DNA of 64,000 nucleotides. Origin: Vescimonas cirricatena (GTDB lineage Bacteria > Bacillota > Clostridia > Oscillospirales > Oscillospiraceae). Shown in pieces: positions 52,197-61,208 of the stretch. The stretch is from contig NZ_JAJEPW010000012.1 in NCBI RefSeq assembly GCF_020687045.1, positions 3,694-67,693 on the forward strand. Direction: 5' to 3'. The translations under genes and the position numbers were made by a program. The notes under the pieces were generated by a model. It had not been told where the DNA came from. It made no database searches and saw nothing but the letters and a program-made list of their open reading frames with translations. Every line of letters begins with the position of its first letter. Positions within the stretch are counted from its first letter, which is position 1.

Positions 52197-52281
52197 TGAT
52201 TTTCCTCCTTTTTCTGATTTATCTCTTGATTGGACAATACCACACCTTTCGGCGTAAGTCCATTGGGAAAGCGAAACTTTT

Positions 52282-52818
52282 TCAGAATACCGGCACATAT
52301 TTGGCTTCCGTGTGCAGCATCATTTCAGATGCGGGCAAAAGGTTCCCAAGGAATCGCACCGGTACCTCCAAGCGGATCTCCACTGCGGCGGTATAGCCCT
52401 TGCTTTGGCCGGAACTGAGGGCGTTGTTGCTCAGCTCCACGCTCAGGCCAGAGATGGTATATTCCACGTTTCCGTTTGAGATTTTCTGATATCCGCTGCC
52501 GGTGTTCTCCAGTCCAAGCGTTGATGCCAGCTGACCGTACACATCGCCGGTATCCACGCTCTCATCCCATCGGCCTGTGCCGTCCGGATACCAGCCTGCG
52601 GCATAGCCCTCCCGCACAGCGTGGTACACATCATCATAGTTGTCGTTGATGGTGGAGATGACCGCCTGTTGGGCAGCCTCCTTGACACCTTGGGCGATGA
52701 TCCACACCCGGCTGAACTCCGCGACCATGCAAAAAAGCATCAGCAGGACCAGCACGATGGCGAGGATCATTGGGGTGCCCTCGCCGGGGTGGCGGCGAAG
52801 GAAACAGTGCTTGCTCAT
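52282..52818 (-). CDS. TadE-like minor pseudopilin
   Basis: 178 residues from the ATG at 52818, which overlaps the previous stop (ATGA). Short basic leader MSKHCFLRRHPGEG, then one membrane helix (MILAIVLVLLMLFCMVAEF) and an extracellular C-terminal part. This is the architecture of TadE/TadG pilus proteins. The GEG just before the helix recurs in two neighbours and may be the prepilin-peptidase site. Confidence 0.82.
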   Translation of the reverse strand: MSKHCFLRRHPGEGTPMILAIVLVLLMLFCMVAEFSRVWIIAQGVKEAAQQAVISTINDNYDDVYHAVREGYAAGWYPDGTGRWDESVDTGDVYGQLASTLGLENTGSGYQKISNGNVEYTISGLSVELSNNALSSGQSKGYTAAVEIRLEVPVRFLGNLLPASEMMLHTEAKYVPVF

Positions 52819-53210
52819 TTCCAATACACCTCCGACTTTCCGGTGGCCTCCGACCGCAGCGTGATGGGAAATGAGCCGAAGCCGCCGAACAGGCCGATGT
52901 CCATGTCCAATGTCAGCGTTACGGTGACTTCCTCATTGAGCTGAATGCGTCCCGTTTTCGACCAGCGGATGTTGGGATCAAGTCCGGTGCTGTCGGTGAG
53001 TGCTGCGGCACGGCGGTTGGTTTCAGTTCCGACTCTGCCGGAGATCTCCGCTTCCCGTACCAGCTCCACCGCATAGGTGTCAAGCTGCTGCTTGGCGACG
53101 AATACCGGCAGGATTCGCACCGCCAGTGCCAGCACCAGCATGGCACAGGCCACCAACACGCACACATCGATATAGCCCTCGCCGGAGTGCCGTTTTCGTA
53201 ATTTCTTCAT
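52815..53210 (-). CDS. Second TadE-like (DUF4320-type) pseudopilin
   Basis: 131 residues from the ATG at 53210 (AAGGAGG 7 bases before). Leader MKKLRKRHSGEGYID, one helix (VCVLVACAMLVLALAVRILP), then a beta-rich outer part. Same layout as the TadE-like neighbour with which it overlaps by 4 bases. Probably a pilus initiation or minor subunit. Confidence 0.8.
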   Translation of the reverse strand: MKKLRKRHSGEGYIDVCVLVACAMLVLALAVRILPVFVAKQQLDTYAVELVREAEISGRVGTETNRRAAALTDSTGLDPNIRWSKTGRIQLNEEVTVTLTLDMDIGLFGGFGSFPITLRSEATGKSEVYWK

Positions 53211-53222
53211 AGGCATTCCTCC

Positions 53223-54095
53223 TTAAAACAGTGCACCCAGCGAGTTGATGATCTGGTAGACGATAATGACGATGTACGTCAGCATGAAGCACATGAGCAT
53301 GAGGAAGCTGAACACCCGGATCTTTGGCGGGATCTTCGCCGCCTTGGCTTTCAGGCGCTGCAGCTCCAGCGCTTTCAAGTCGTGGGAGAGCATTTGGAAG
53401 TACATCCGCCCATCATCGCCCCGCAGGATGCCGACAAAACCACGGACGATATCCGAGATGATGGCCGAACCCATACGGGCTTCAAAGCGGATGAGTGCCG
53501 CCTCATAAGAGGAGGAGCGCATATCCGCCGTCAGCACATCCAGTTCACGGGCAAAATCAGGACCGGCATGTTTCTTGTAGTTCTCCAGAATGCGCAGGAC
53601 ATCCCGGCTGGCGGCCAGTTCCTGATGGATGGTCGCCACGAAGCGAGGCAGTTCACCCTCCACCAGTTCCATTCTGGCCTTGCACAGTTCATCCGCCCGA
53701 CGGCTCTCCTTGAAGTAAGTGAGCAGCGCCAGTACTACCACCAATGGTGTCAGGATGGGCAAGATCAGGAGGCACGGGATGATCCCCAGCAGGATGAGAC
53801 AGGGCTTCAGAACGGTGTAAGCCGTAAAGACCTCGGGGGTCATATCCAGTCCTGCGGCAGTCAGCTTCGTTTCCAGCCGTCTGCGTTTGTAGGCATCCAA
53901 GCGGATCAGCGGAGCCAGCTTCAGCGACCATCCCAAAATGAGCGTCTCCATAGATTTCACAAGACTGCGCTCCTTGCGTCCTGCGGAGATGAGGGCACGC
54001 TCCGTTGCCAGCCTGGGGATCTTCAGCAGGTCCGCCAGAACGAAATACAGTCCGGCAGCCAAGGCGGCGCCGAACAGGAATAACAGCAATTTCAC
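53223..54095 (-). CDS. tadC: TadC-like inner-membrane platform protein
   Basis: 290 residues from the GTG at 54095, preceded by GGAGG with 7 bases spacing. Membrane segments near the start, around residues 110-145 and at the C-terminus flank a cytoplasmic T2SF-type domain (GELPRFVATIHQELAASRD). With TadB it forms the platform for pilus assembly driven by CpaF. The upstream TadB stop codon lies within the ribosome site region. Confidence 0.88.
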   Translation of the reverse strand: MKLLLFLFGAALAAGLYFVLADLLKIPRLATERALISAGRKERSLVKSMETLILGWSLKLAPLIRLDAYKRRRLETKLTAAGLDMTPEVFTAYTVLKPCLILLGIIPCLLILPILTPLVVVLALLTYFKESRRADELCKARMELVEGELPRFVATIHQELAASRDVLRILENYKKHAGPDFARELDVLTADMRSSSYEAALIRFEARMGSAIISDIVRGFVGILRGDDGRMYFQMLSHDLKALELQRLKAKAAKIPPKIRVFSFLMLMCFMLTYIVIIVYQIINSLGALF

Positions 54096-54099
54096 CCTC

Positions 54100-55029
54100 T
54101 CACCTCCGATACTCAATGGGCTGCGTCAGCTTCACGACGAATGCGAAGGACACGAACACAGCGGCAAGGCAGACAGCGATGACCATTTGACCGGGGATGG
54201 TGGCTACCAGCGTATGATACCAGTCCTTATTGATGAAGCGCACCAGCGGAATGTTGATCAGCACGAGGATTGCCATGGTGATGAACTCCTTGCGGGGGCC
54301 AAACACCAGATTTTCCAGTTCCGCATTGACCACCCGCATATCCGACAGCTTGCAGACGATGGGCGTCAGAATGCTTGTCAGGCTTCGGTCTGCCTGACAA
54401 GCCATTACGGCATCGCACCATTCCCGCCAGACCTCATTGTCGATGGCGGCTTTCAGGTCAACGAGCGCCGCGTCCATATCCGGGTCGATGTGCTTGATGC
54501 GCATCAGAAAGCGCTGGAACACCTCCTGCACCGGAGGGTGCAGGTAACGGACATTCTCCTCCACGGCCTGCTGAAAGTTCTCGGTACGCAGGTAGGCCGT
54601 AGTAATGACGGACAGCGCAGTTTCCAGTTCTGCTGCCACATCCTTTTTGAAGCTGCCTGCCGTGAGCTTGACATACCAAAACGGGGTCAGCATCAAACCA
54701 ACAGCCAGCACCGGCACAAGGAAAGCGTTTCCTGCGGCAATGGCGATGCAGGCTCCCAATGCAAAGCAGAGCAGAGATGTAAAGCACACCATGGGGAACC
54801 TGTCTGCCCGTCCGGAGGCTGCCAAGACCGTCTGCGCCTCGGTAATCTCACGCCGGAGGAACCCTGCCTTTTTTCGCCTGGTCGTTTCGTTGATATCGGC
54901 ACGGATACTGCCGGGAGCTGCGGTCAAGCGGGAAAAAAGACTGTCGCTCAGTTCTCGCGGCGAGACATGCAGTACCATAAAAAGCCCTGCGATCATGCCG
55001 ATGCAGGCAATCAGCTGGATCATAGTCAT
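54100..55029 (-). CDS. tadB: TadB-like inner-membrane platform protein
   Basis: 309 residues. T2SF-type protein: membrane segments at the start (IQLIACIGMIAGLFMVLH), near 85-125 and at the C-terminus, with a cytoplasmic domain between (about 140-245; VFQRFLMRIKHIDPDMDAAL). Pairs with TadC. Overlaps the CpaF stop by 4 bases. Confidence 0.88.
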   Translation of the reverse strand: MTMIQLIACIGMIAGLFMVLHVSPRELSDSLFSRLTAAPGSIRADINETTRRKKAGFLRREITEAQTVLAASGRADRFPMVCFTSLLCFALGACIAIAAGNAFLVPVLAVGLMLTPFWYVKLTAGSFKKDVAAELETALSVITTAYLRTENFQQAVEENVRYLHPPVQEVFQRFLMRIKHIDPDMDAALVDLKAAIDNEVWREWCDAVMACQADRSLTSILTPIVCKLSDMRVVNAELENLVFGPRKEFITMAILVLINIPLVRFINKDWYHTLVATIPGQMVIAVCLAAVFVSFAFVVKLTQPIEYRR

Positions 55030-56519
55030 TCATCTTCCTCCTTTCCTTGAACGAATTGCGCCAACTCTCCAAGCGGCATCCCGTTTTCGATAAAGCGGCG
55101 TCGCAGGCTTTCGGATATCTCCTCACATTTCCGGTGCTCACCCTCAATGATGAAGCGGTTGTCCTCCAAATGGTTGTCCGTGATGTGATACTCATAGAGC
55201 TTGTGAAGTCTGCGGCTTCCGTCCGGCAGAATCTCACATTCAGAGATGTTGGTGATGCGGCGCTGCTTATTCTCAAGCTGTCGGCAATAAACCACAATGG
55301 GATACGCCTCGGTGACATATCCCATGAGGGTATCGTCCGGGGTATCCACGGCGCGTTTGCAGAGGGACACCATGCGGCGGTAGGTACCCTCGCTGGAATT
55401 GGAGTGGATGGTGGTCAGCACCGCAATGCCCACACGAGCCGCTTCCTGCGCCGCGTTGGCCTCTGGGCCGCGCATCTCGCCCACGCAGATGATGTCCGGA
55501 TTGAAGCGAAGGGCAATATCCAGCAATGCGATCTGATCGATGCGCTGGCGCTCATTCTCGCTGTCACGGGTCTGCGTGTGGACGACAGAGTTCGTCACCC
55601 GCCCGTCACGCTCCCGGATGAGCTGGAGTTCTCGAGAGCCATCTTCAATGGTAAAGATACGCTTGCGGTCCGGGATGGTGGAGAGGAGCCAGCCCGCCAC
55701 GGTGGTCTTGCCGGAGGAAGTTGCTCCCGCCACGCAGATAGACACGCCATAGCGCAGGCATGCGGACAGAAAGTCCAGCATTTCCTCTGTGGCTGTGCCA
55801 CTCTGCACGAAGTCCGCCTTGCTAAGATTCCTGGGATTCACGATACGGATGGATGCGGCAACACCGGCATCCTCATCCAGCACCGGCGTTTTGATGACCG
55901 AGATACGAATATTCTTTGCCAATCGGGAGGTAATGATGGGGCTGGCATTGTCCAGTACCTTGCCGGAGTTCTGCAGCATACGGCGGATGACATTGGCGGC
56001 GTGTTCCGGCGAATCGAAATGCTCCTCCAGCTTGGCGGTATGACCGTCCGAATACTGGATCTCAATGTCCCGCCAGGAGTTGATATCGATCTCCTCAATT
56101 CCGTCCGCGAAGATGTACTTGGTTAAAAATCCGTACTCTGCCATTTCCGTGTACAGAGCGTCCACCAGTTCAGAGGCCGTCATGCCATCCACAGCAATGC
56201 GGTTCTCCTGCAGATACCGTGCCATGCGGCGCTTCATCTGCTCTTTGGCACCCGAATTATCCTCTGTGATGAGGGTGGCGTAGGTTTCCGAGAGATAGCC
56301 CTGCACCTGACTGAGCGCATCCGCAAAGGTGACGCCTTTCTCCTGCGGGGCAAAGAAGAGTTCGCTTGCACGTGGTGCAGTTGCAGTTTCCGCGAAAAGT
56401 GACCTTCCGGTGCGCTCCTCAAAGGAGATGTCATGCACCTCTGCCTGTTCCGGCTTTCTCTCCGGTTCTGCGGAGGCGGCCGGGGTAAACAGGGAGTTGC
56501 TTCGTCTTTCACCAAGCAA
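55026..56519 (-). CDS. cpaF: CpaF/TadA secretion ATPase
   Basis: 497 residues. Walker A GATSSGKTTVAGW (about 268-280), Asp-box region, Walker B with DIICVGEMRGPEANAA (about 339-354) and the His-box LTTIHSNSSEGTYRRM. The first 100 residues form an N-terminal domain of low conservation. Drives polymerisation of the Flp-like pilus from the cytoplasm. Adjacent to TadZ-like and TadB genes. Confidence 0.94.
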   Translation of the reverse strand: MLGERRSNSLFTPAASAEPERKPEQAEVHDISFEERTGRSLFAETATAPRASELFFAPQEKGVTFADALSQVQGYLSETYATLITEDNSGAKEQMKRRMARYLQENRIAVDGMTASELVDALYTEMAEYGFLTKYIFADGIEEIDINSWRDIEIQYSDGHTAKLEEHFDSPEHAANVIRRMLQNSGKVLDNASPIITSRLAKNIRISVIKTPVLDEDAGVAASIRIVNPRNLSKADFVQSGTATEEMLDFLSACLRYGVSICVAGATSSGKTTVAGWLLSTIPDRKRIFTIEDGSRELQLIRERDGRVTNSVVHTQTRDSENERQRIDQIALLDIALRFNPDIICVGEMRGPEANAAQEAARVGIAVLTTIHSNSSEGTYRRMVSLCKRAVDTPDDTLMGYVTEAYPIVVYCRQLENKQRRITNISECEILPDGSRRLHKLYEYHITDNHLEDNRFIIEGEHRKCEEISESLRRRFIENGMPLGELAQFVQGKEEDE

Positions 56520-57326
56520 TCAGAACACCTCCTCACAGATTCGATCGATCTCCTTGCGGAATGCGCGGCTGTCCTTCATGGAGAGGTCTGCCAGCAGCTC
56601 ACCGGCCAAATACTGCTCCTCCAGCTCCTGCGAATACGGCAGCCGGAAGACTACGCTGCCCAGCACCTGACCGATGCGGTCTGCCGCCTGAAAGGGCTTG
56701 ATGTTGGATGCTACCCGGTACTGCTTGTCTTTGTCCCATTTCAGTTCTCCCAGAAGCGGAAGCTGGCTGGAGAGATATCCGACCGATTTCAGGTCGCAGC
56801 TTGCAAGCTGCAGAACGCTGTCCGCTTCCATCAGCGCCACAGCGGAGAGAATGTCGTTTGCGATGTAGCTGGAGCAATCAATGACCACATAGGGCACAAT
56901 CTCGCGGAGGCCGCGGATGAGCTCCTCCGCCTGCTGCTTGGTGCAGGGCGCATAGGTGTACTCGTTTTCTTTCTTGCGAAGGCCAAGCATCGTCAGGTGC
57001 GGCAGGCGCTTGAGGGTGGTCAGATTGTGCTTGATGAGATTTACGGAGATGTGCTGGGCGGCAAAGATGCTGCCGAGGGATCTATCGACCTCCAATTCCG
57101 AGGGAGAGCAAATGCAGGGCATCATAGGTGCGGTCATATCACAGAGGAGCAGCACCGTATTTTTCTTCTGGGCTGCCAAATGCTTTGCGATTTTGACTGC
57201 TGTTACCGTTTTGCCGCAGCCGGGACTGCCCCAAACGGCGAGGATGCCGCCTCCGGACTCCTCCATCGGCTCCAGCTCCTCCGGCTCCGTATTGCGGCGA
57301 AAGAGGCTGCCTTTCAGGAAATTCAT
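56520..57326 (-). CDS. tadZ: TadZ/CpaE-like P-loop protein
   Basis: 268 residues. Walker A AVWGSPGCGKTVTAVKI (about 30-46), then VLLLCDMTAPMMP and a VVIDCSSYIA Walker B-type strand. ParA/MinD-like fold, but with a standard GKT P-loop rather than the deviant KGGxGK type. TadZ proteins place the pilus machine at a site in the cell. Abuts CpaF without a gap. Confidence 0.85.
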   Translation of the reverse strand: MNFLKGSLFRRNTEPEELEPMEESGGGILAVWGSPGCGKTVTAVKIAKHLAAQKKNTVLLLCDMTAPMMPCICSPSELEVDRSLGSIFAAQHISVNLIKHNLTTLKRLPHLTMLGLRKKENEYTYAPCTKQQAEELIRGLREIVPYVVIDCSSYIANDILSAVALMEADSVLQLASCDLKSVGYLSSQLPLLGELKWDKDKQYRVASNIKPFQAADRIGQVLGSVVFRLPYSQELEEQYLAGELLADLSMKDSRAFRKEIDRICEEVF

Positions 57327-58141
57327 TCGGTGGCCTCACTTTCCGCGGAAGGCTCCGCGCCCTCGCTTTCCTTAGATTCCGTACCCTCTGCGGTTTCGCC
57401 ACTGTTCTCCGGCTCCGGTTCTGCGTACAGCTCCTCGATCAGGGCATCCTGCGCCGCAATGAACTTAGCGGCGTTTTCGGGCGTTCCGCGATACACAAGC
57501 GCCAGATGCAACTCACTGTCCTGTTCCAGCTCCGCCAGTACCTTAGCCTGCTCCGTGGTCACCAGTAGTGTCACGGTGGAGGGCAGTTCCTTTTCATCCA
57601 CCACTTCACCGGTGTTGGCATCGTATCCGGAGGAGGCGGTCACCGAGATGACCTCCACATACTGCAGCTCCGGAGGAATGGCTGTTTCACCCTTGCCCTG
57701 ATAGTCCGCCACGATGACCGTGACGATATCGCCGCTTTCCAGCTTGCCGGAAAGGCCGGTGGCAAAGCTCTTGATGGTAACGGAGATGGCCTGTTTTTTG
57801 CCGTCCAGATTATAGAGATAGGCATTCTCTGCCGCAGGAACAGCTGAAAGCTTACTGGAAAGAATGTAATCTCCGGCCGCCAGGTCCGCAGTCGCATACT
57901 TGCCGACGACCTCTTTCTTGTCTGTCATAAGATTCTGTGGCAGATTGTAGGCACCGACCTCTACCGTCTGGACCATCTCTGCGGTGATCTCGTCACCTTC
58001 CTTGATGTCCTTCGTCACACGGACGATCTCCGTTTTCTCACTGGCGCTGCGGCTGAACAGCGGCGTAACACCGAAGCAGATGATCAGCGCCAGCAGGATA
58101 CACAGCACACCGATGACGGTGCGATTGCGAAAAATTTTCAA
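57323..58141 (-). CDS. cpaB: CpaB/RcpC-like SAF-domain protein
   Basis: 272 residues from the TTG at 58141 (AAGGAGG 7 bases before); the longer frame upstream is unlikely because it overlaps the peptidase gene. One membrane segment (TVIGVLCILLALIICFG, about 8-24), then a SAF domain (about 45-110; VTKDIKEGDEITAEMV) and an acidic, Glu/Ser-rich tail. In Gram-negatives CpaB works with the secretin; no secretin is present here, as expected for a monoderm. Confidence 0.85.
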   Translation of the reverse strand: MKIFRNRTVIGVLCILLALIICFGVTPLFSRSASEKTEIVRVTKDIKEGDEITAEMVQTVEVGAYNLPQNLMTDKKEVVGKYATADLAAGDYILSSKLSAVPAAENAYLYNLDGKKQAISVTIKSFATGLSGKLESGDIVTVIVADYQGKGETAIPPELQYVEVISVTASSGYDANTGEVVDEKELPSTVTLLVTTEQAKVLAELEQDSELHLALVYRGTPENAAKFIAAQDALIEELYAEPEPENSGETAEGTESKESEGAEPSAESEATE

Positions 58142-58154
58142 ATCGTTTTCCTCC

Positions 58155-58559
58155 TTATAAAAAATACGCGGGAATAAAAGCCACTGCGAAATATGGCACC
58201 AGCGGCTGCTTCTTTGCCGCACTCTTCCGCAGTGCCGGGAATGCACGCATGACAAGGGATGCCAGCAGGAGCGCGACGGACATAAATAAGAATCCCGTGA
58301 GTACCCGTCCAACTCCCAACACAAAGCCTACCGCCGCAGCTAACCGCCAATCCCCGCCGCCCATCAGGCCAAAGCCTGCACAGAGGTAGAACGGAAGCAT
58401 TGCCAGCAATGCCCCCAAAAGGGAGGCGGGGCTGATGGTGATCAGCCCCGCCAAAGCAATGACGATGCAGACGATGTTGCTGACGGTCCGGGTCCTCAGG
58501 TCATCCACTGCGGCATAAATGAGACCACCGCAGAAGAGGATCGCCTGCGCCCAGTGCAT
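58155..58559 (-). CDS. tadV: TadV/CpaA-type prepilin peptidase
   Basis: 134 residues, about four membrane segments. Both catalytic Asp motifs of A24 peptidases are present: VDDLRTRTV (D near 19-20) and GLMGGGDWRL (GxGD-like, D near 70). The short form without the methylase domain is typical of Tad systems. It would process the Flp-like pilin and the TadE-like proteins. It lies one base past the pilin stop. Confidence 0.9.
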   Translation of the reverse strand: MHWAQAILFCGGLIYAAVDDLRTRTVSNIVCIVIALAGLITISPASLLGALLAMLPFYLCAGFGLMGGGDWRLAAAVGFVLGVGRVLTGFLFMSVALLLASLVMRAFPALRKSAAKKQPLVPYFAVAFIPAYFL

Positions 58560-58834
58560 CAGCCATTGTAGCTGAACATTTCCGTGATCTTCTGGGTTAC
58601 CGTGGGCATGACCGTATCGTTCAGGATAGCATAGAGGCCAGCCAGTACCAGCGCACCCAGCACAACGGCGATCAGCACCTTGACGGCAGTGTCGATGTAG
58701 CCCTCACCGGCATTGCTACAGACGGCACGGCGGTTGAAGGCAAGCACGGCAGACATGGAATTGACCGCGGCGGTCTTGACGCAAGTGACAGCGGACTTGG
58801 CGGTATGGGTGATCTTCTTGATGAACTTCTTCAT
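58559..58834 (-). CDS. flp: Flp-like major pilin candidate
   Basis: 91 residues from the ATG at 58834 (AGGAGG 8 bases before). A basic leader of about 42 residues, GEGYID, then a helix (VLIAVVLGALVLAGLYAIL) and a short tail. The leader is longer than in classical Flp pilins and the canonical G-x4-EY site is not present; GEG is the likely cleavage region. Position beside the peptidase and the small size support a pilin. Confidence 0.75.
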   Translation of the reverse strand: MKKFIKKITHTAKSAVTCVKTAAVNSMSAVLAFNRRAVCSNAGEGYIDTAVKVLIAVVLGALVLAGLYAILNDTVMPTVTQKITEMFSYNG

Positions 58835-58955
58835 GAAATATTCCTCCTGTAAATTCAAAAGTTTTTTGTTGGTGAGTTCGGTCATTTGCGTGTTGCAGGA
58901 GGCCCACGGCCCCGCGCAGACGGCAAAAATGCCGGACGGTCATCTCCCGTCCGGC

Positions 58956-59507
58956 TCACAAGGTCATATTGATGCATGGGGCCTGCTTCTGCTCGAACCG
59001 GATCCGCTGGAAGCCTACCCGGTCACAGTAGTAAAATTCGCTTCCGGAATCGTCGTACAGCTCCACCACATCCGACAGTGCCATTCGGTAGCCCTGATAG
59101 CCGGGAGGTGGAGCGTCCCGGCAGATGGTATAGATCCGCTCCAGATCGCTGGTACCGAGGTCGCCATCGAACACAAGCGTATAATTCCCGGCATCCGGCT
59201 CTCCGAACTTCCGTACCTGATCCTCGTACCCGATGAATCGCATTGCCACGTCTACATCCTTTTTGAGCTGCCAGATGCGGCAGCCCTTTCGAGACTGCGC
59301 CAGTTCTTCGCCGGTCACCTCGCCGGATACGAGCCGGTCAAAGATCCCGTCCTCCCAACGGGGCGTCAGGTTCATGCGGCTCAGATATCGGTTGAGCTCA
59401 TCCGTCCGGAACATTTTGTCCACCACGGCGGTTTCCTCCTTCACATAGCCCACAGGATTGCCGTAAAAGATGAGCCGATTTCGGTTATCCACGGTGAATC
59501 GCACCAA
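58956..59507 (-). CDS. YodL-domain protein of unknown function
   Basis: 183 residues, soluble. The C-terminal part (about 105-165) has the YodL-type motif string: NYTLVFDGDLGTSDLERIY, then PPPGYQGYRMALSDVVELY. The N-terminal part is alpha/beta, unassigned. YodL-like domains recur in proteins of Firmicute ICEs, with no known activity. The next gene upstream encodes a SpoVG-like protein. Confidence 0.75.
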   Translation of the reverse strand: MVRFTVDNRNRLIFYGNPVGYVKEETAVVDKMFRTDELNRYLSRMNLTPRWEDGIFDRLVSGEVTGEELAQSRKGCRIWQLKKDVDVAMRFIGYEDQVRKFGEPDAGNYTLVFDGDLGTSDLERIYTICRDAPPPGYQGYRMALSDVVELYDDSGSEFYYCDRVGFQRIRFEQKQAPCINMTL

Positions 59508-59537
59508 GTCTCGTCACCTCCTATCACACCGTGGCGC

Positions 59538-59900
59538 TTACATCTGCTGTTCCATGCCCTGAGCGGGTGCATCTTCGCTCTGCTCCATGCGTTCCTGCAG
59601 CTTCTGCTCGTAAGCGTCGTTGACCGCGTCCACCAGCGCAGTCCTGGCCTCGGCGGTGACGGCATGGAAGGTGTCGTTATACACCGTCTCGCCGTTTTTC
59701 TTGTAGGACTCCTGGGGCATGGAGATGAAGCGGCCCTTGTCCGTCTCAATGACACGGAGACCGTGAACGGCAAATGCGCCGGCGATGGTCACGCTGGCAT
59801 AGGCTTTGGTTTTGTAGTCACCGTCCACCATGCGGTCGATCCTCGCCTCGACCTGGGGTGCAGGGACTTCCTGCCGCTTTTTCTTCTGCGTTGCTGCCAT
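59538..59900 (-). CDS. spoVG: SpoVG-like protein
   Basis: 120 residues. Core matches SpoVG: ARIDRMVDGDYKTKAYASVT at the start, IAGAFAVHGLRVIET and FISMPQESYK. SpoVG proteins bind nucleic acids and modulate regulation in Firmicutes; element-borne copies are common. The C-terminal tail is Gln/Met-rich. Its role in the element could be to alter host gene expression or transfer (inference). Confidence 0.85.
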   Translation of the reverse strand: MAATQKKKRQEVPAPQVEARIDRMVDGDYKTKAYASVTIAGAFAVHGLRVIETDKGRFISMPQESYKKNGETVYNDTFHAVTAEARTALVDAVNDAYEQKLQERMEQSEDAPAQGMEQQM

Positions 59901-59918
59901 AGATTTTTCTCCTTTCTG

Positions 59919-60647
59919 TTACATGGATTGGTTATTCATACTGGGGGATTCAGCGGCTTCTTCCTGCTGGAACTGCGACAAACTCTCTTTGGCCCAATCG
60001 GGCAGAAATTTCTCATCCAGCACGCCGACAAACTCATCCCGGTTCCACCTGGTCATTTCGCCATCGCCCAGACAAGTGCAGCGCACCGAGCGTCCGATAG
60101 CGTGGGGACTGCATCCGAAGCCGTCGTGGGCATACCACAGCTGGTTTTCTTGGCTCCAGCAGGACTCTTTCAGCGTATCGGGACTGAGTACCAGCACCTT
60201 ACCGATGTAATCCTGCTCGGCACGGTCACCGACGCAATGCTCGGGGCCAAACAGCCCCAGCTTCTGATACGCTTTCCGATAGAGGTCGACGAAGCCATCC
60301 AGAATGGCGGGATGGCTTCGGACAGTGATCTCGGCATTGTGCCGCTCGTCCTGCGGAATATATCGCCGTGCCGCCCACTGCTTGTTTGCTCTGCTGAAAC
60401 GCCCGTCCCAGGAAAGCTCCTGCAGGGTGGTGGCCAGTACCCATTCCGTGCGCTTGTAGCCATATTCCGCCAGCACAGGTTCCAGGCAGTCCTTCTTCAG
60501 ATTCATCCCATCGAAGTTCTGACGGATCGTCTCCTCGATGGCATTCCGACAGGCAACATTGGCGCGGTAGCTCTCTCGCCACATATGAAGCTGATTTCTT
60601 ATTCTGGCCTCCTGTGCCGAGTAGGGATAGAGATAGGTTTCGTTCAT
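59919..60647 (-). CDS. DUF3849-like element protein
   Basis: 242 residues from the ATG at 60647 (GAAGGAAG 8 bases before). N-terminus YLYPYSAQEARIRNQLHMW is a family-like pattern (name from memory). It contains several Cys and Trp (HDGFGCSPHAIGRSVRCTC), which might bind a metal. Soluble, no signal peptide. Function unknown. Confidence 0.72.
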   Translation of the reverse strand: MNETYLYPYSAQEARIRNQLHMWRESYRANVACRNAIEETIRQNFDGMNLKKDCLEPVLAEYGYKRTEWVLATTLQELSWDGRFSRANKQWAARRYIPQDERHNAEITVRSHPAILDGFVDLYRKAYQKLGLFGPEHCVGDRAEQDYIGKVLVLSPDTLKESCWSQENQLWYAHDGFGCSPHAIGRSVRCTCLGDGEMTRWNRDEFVGVLDEKFLPDWAKESLSQFQQEEAAESPSMNNQSM

Positions 60648-60676
60648 TTCACTTTTCTTCCTTCTGTTTTTTCGTA

Positions 60677-61195
60677 TCACTTATCGTAAATGACATCGTC
60701 CTCCATCAGCGCATCCTCCAACGCAGACAGGCAGCAGCCACTCTGATGCAGGGCGAACAGGAGCTCAGGCGGCACATCGGAGAGGTCGTGGGCATAGTCC
60801 GCTTCCACTACGGTAAGCTCGTGCGTGTCCTCGTCCACATAGCAGTCCAGCTTGGCATCGCCGGCCAAACCAGCATCCTGCCGCGCCCAATCGGGAACGA
60901 CCACAGCGGGGCGGCTCAGCTCGGTGATTGGCCTATCCCGGTACGCACATTCTTCGCTGCAATTTGTGCAGTCGCCACAGGTGAGACGGAGCAAGGTCAT
61001 AAGCTCGGCAGCTCGTCCAGTCAGCGACTGTACTGTGCTGAGGAGCTCCTTCGCTGTCATCCTGCCACTGGTCACAATGACTGCGCCCGTGGCCGCTGTG
61101 AGCTCCAGCCTTTCCGCATTCTGGAGCTTGGCCAGCTTCAGAACGGCATTGGAAATGCTGATATCGTTCTTCGTGGGGTATTTCATAAAATTCAT
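60677..61195 (-). CDS. Element protein with a four-cysteine cluster, unknown role
   Basis: 172 residues from the ATG at 61195 (AAAGGAGG 7 bases before). N-terminal part (about 5-60) is compact with an AbrB-like feel but no clear match. A CGDCTNCSEECAYRD cluster near 73-87 is a likely metal-binding site. The remainder is acidic. Lies after Dam methylase in the transcript. Function unknown. Confidence 0.7.
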   Translation of the reverse strand: MNFMKYPTKNDISISNAVLKLAKLQNAERLELTAATGAVIVTSGRMTAKELLSTVQSLTGRAAELMTLLRLTCGDCTNCSEECAYRDRPITELSRPAVVVPDWARQDAGLAGDAKLDCYVDEDTHELTVVEADYAHDLSDVPPELLFALHQSGCCLSALEDALMEDDVIYDK

Positions 61196-61208
61196 GGGGG
61201 ACCCTCCT

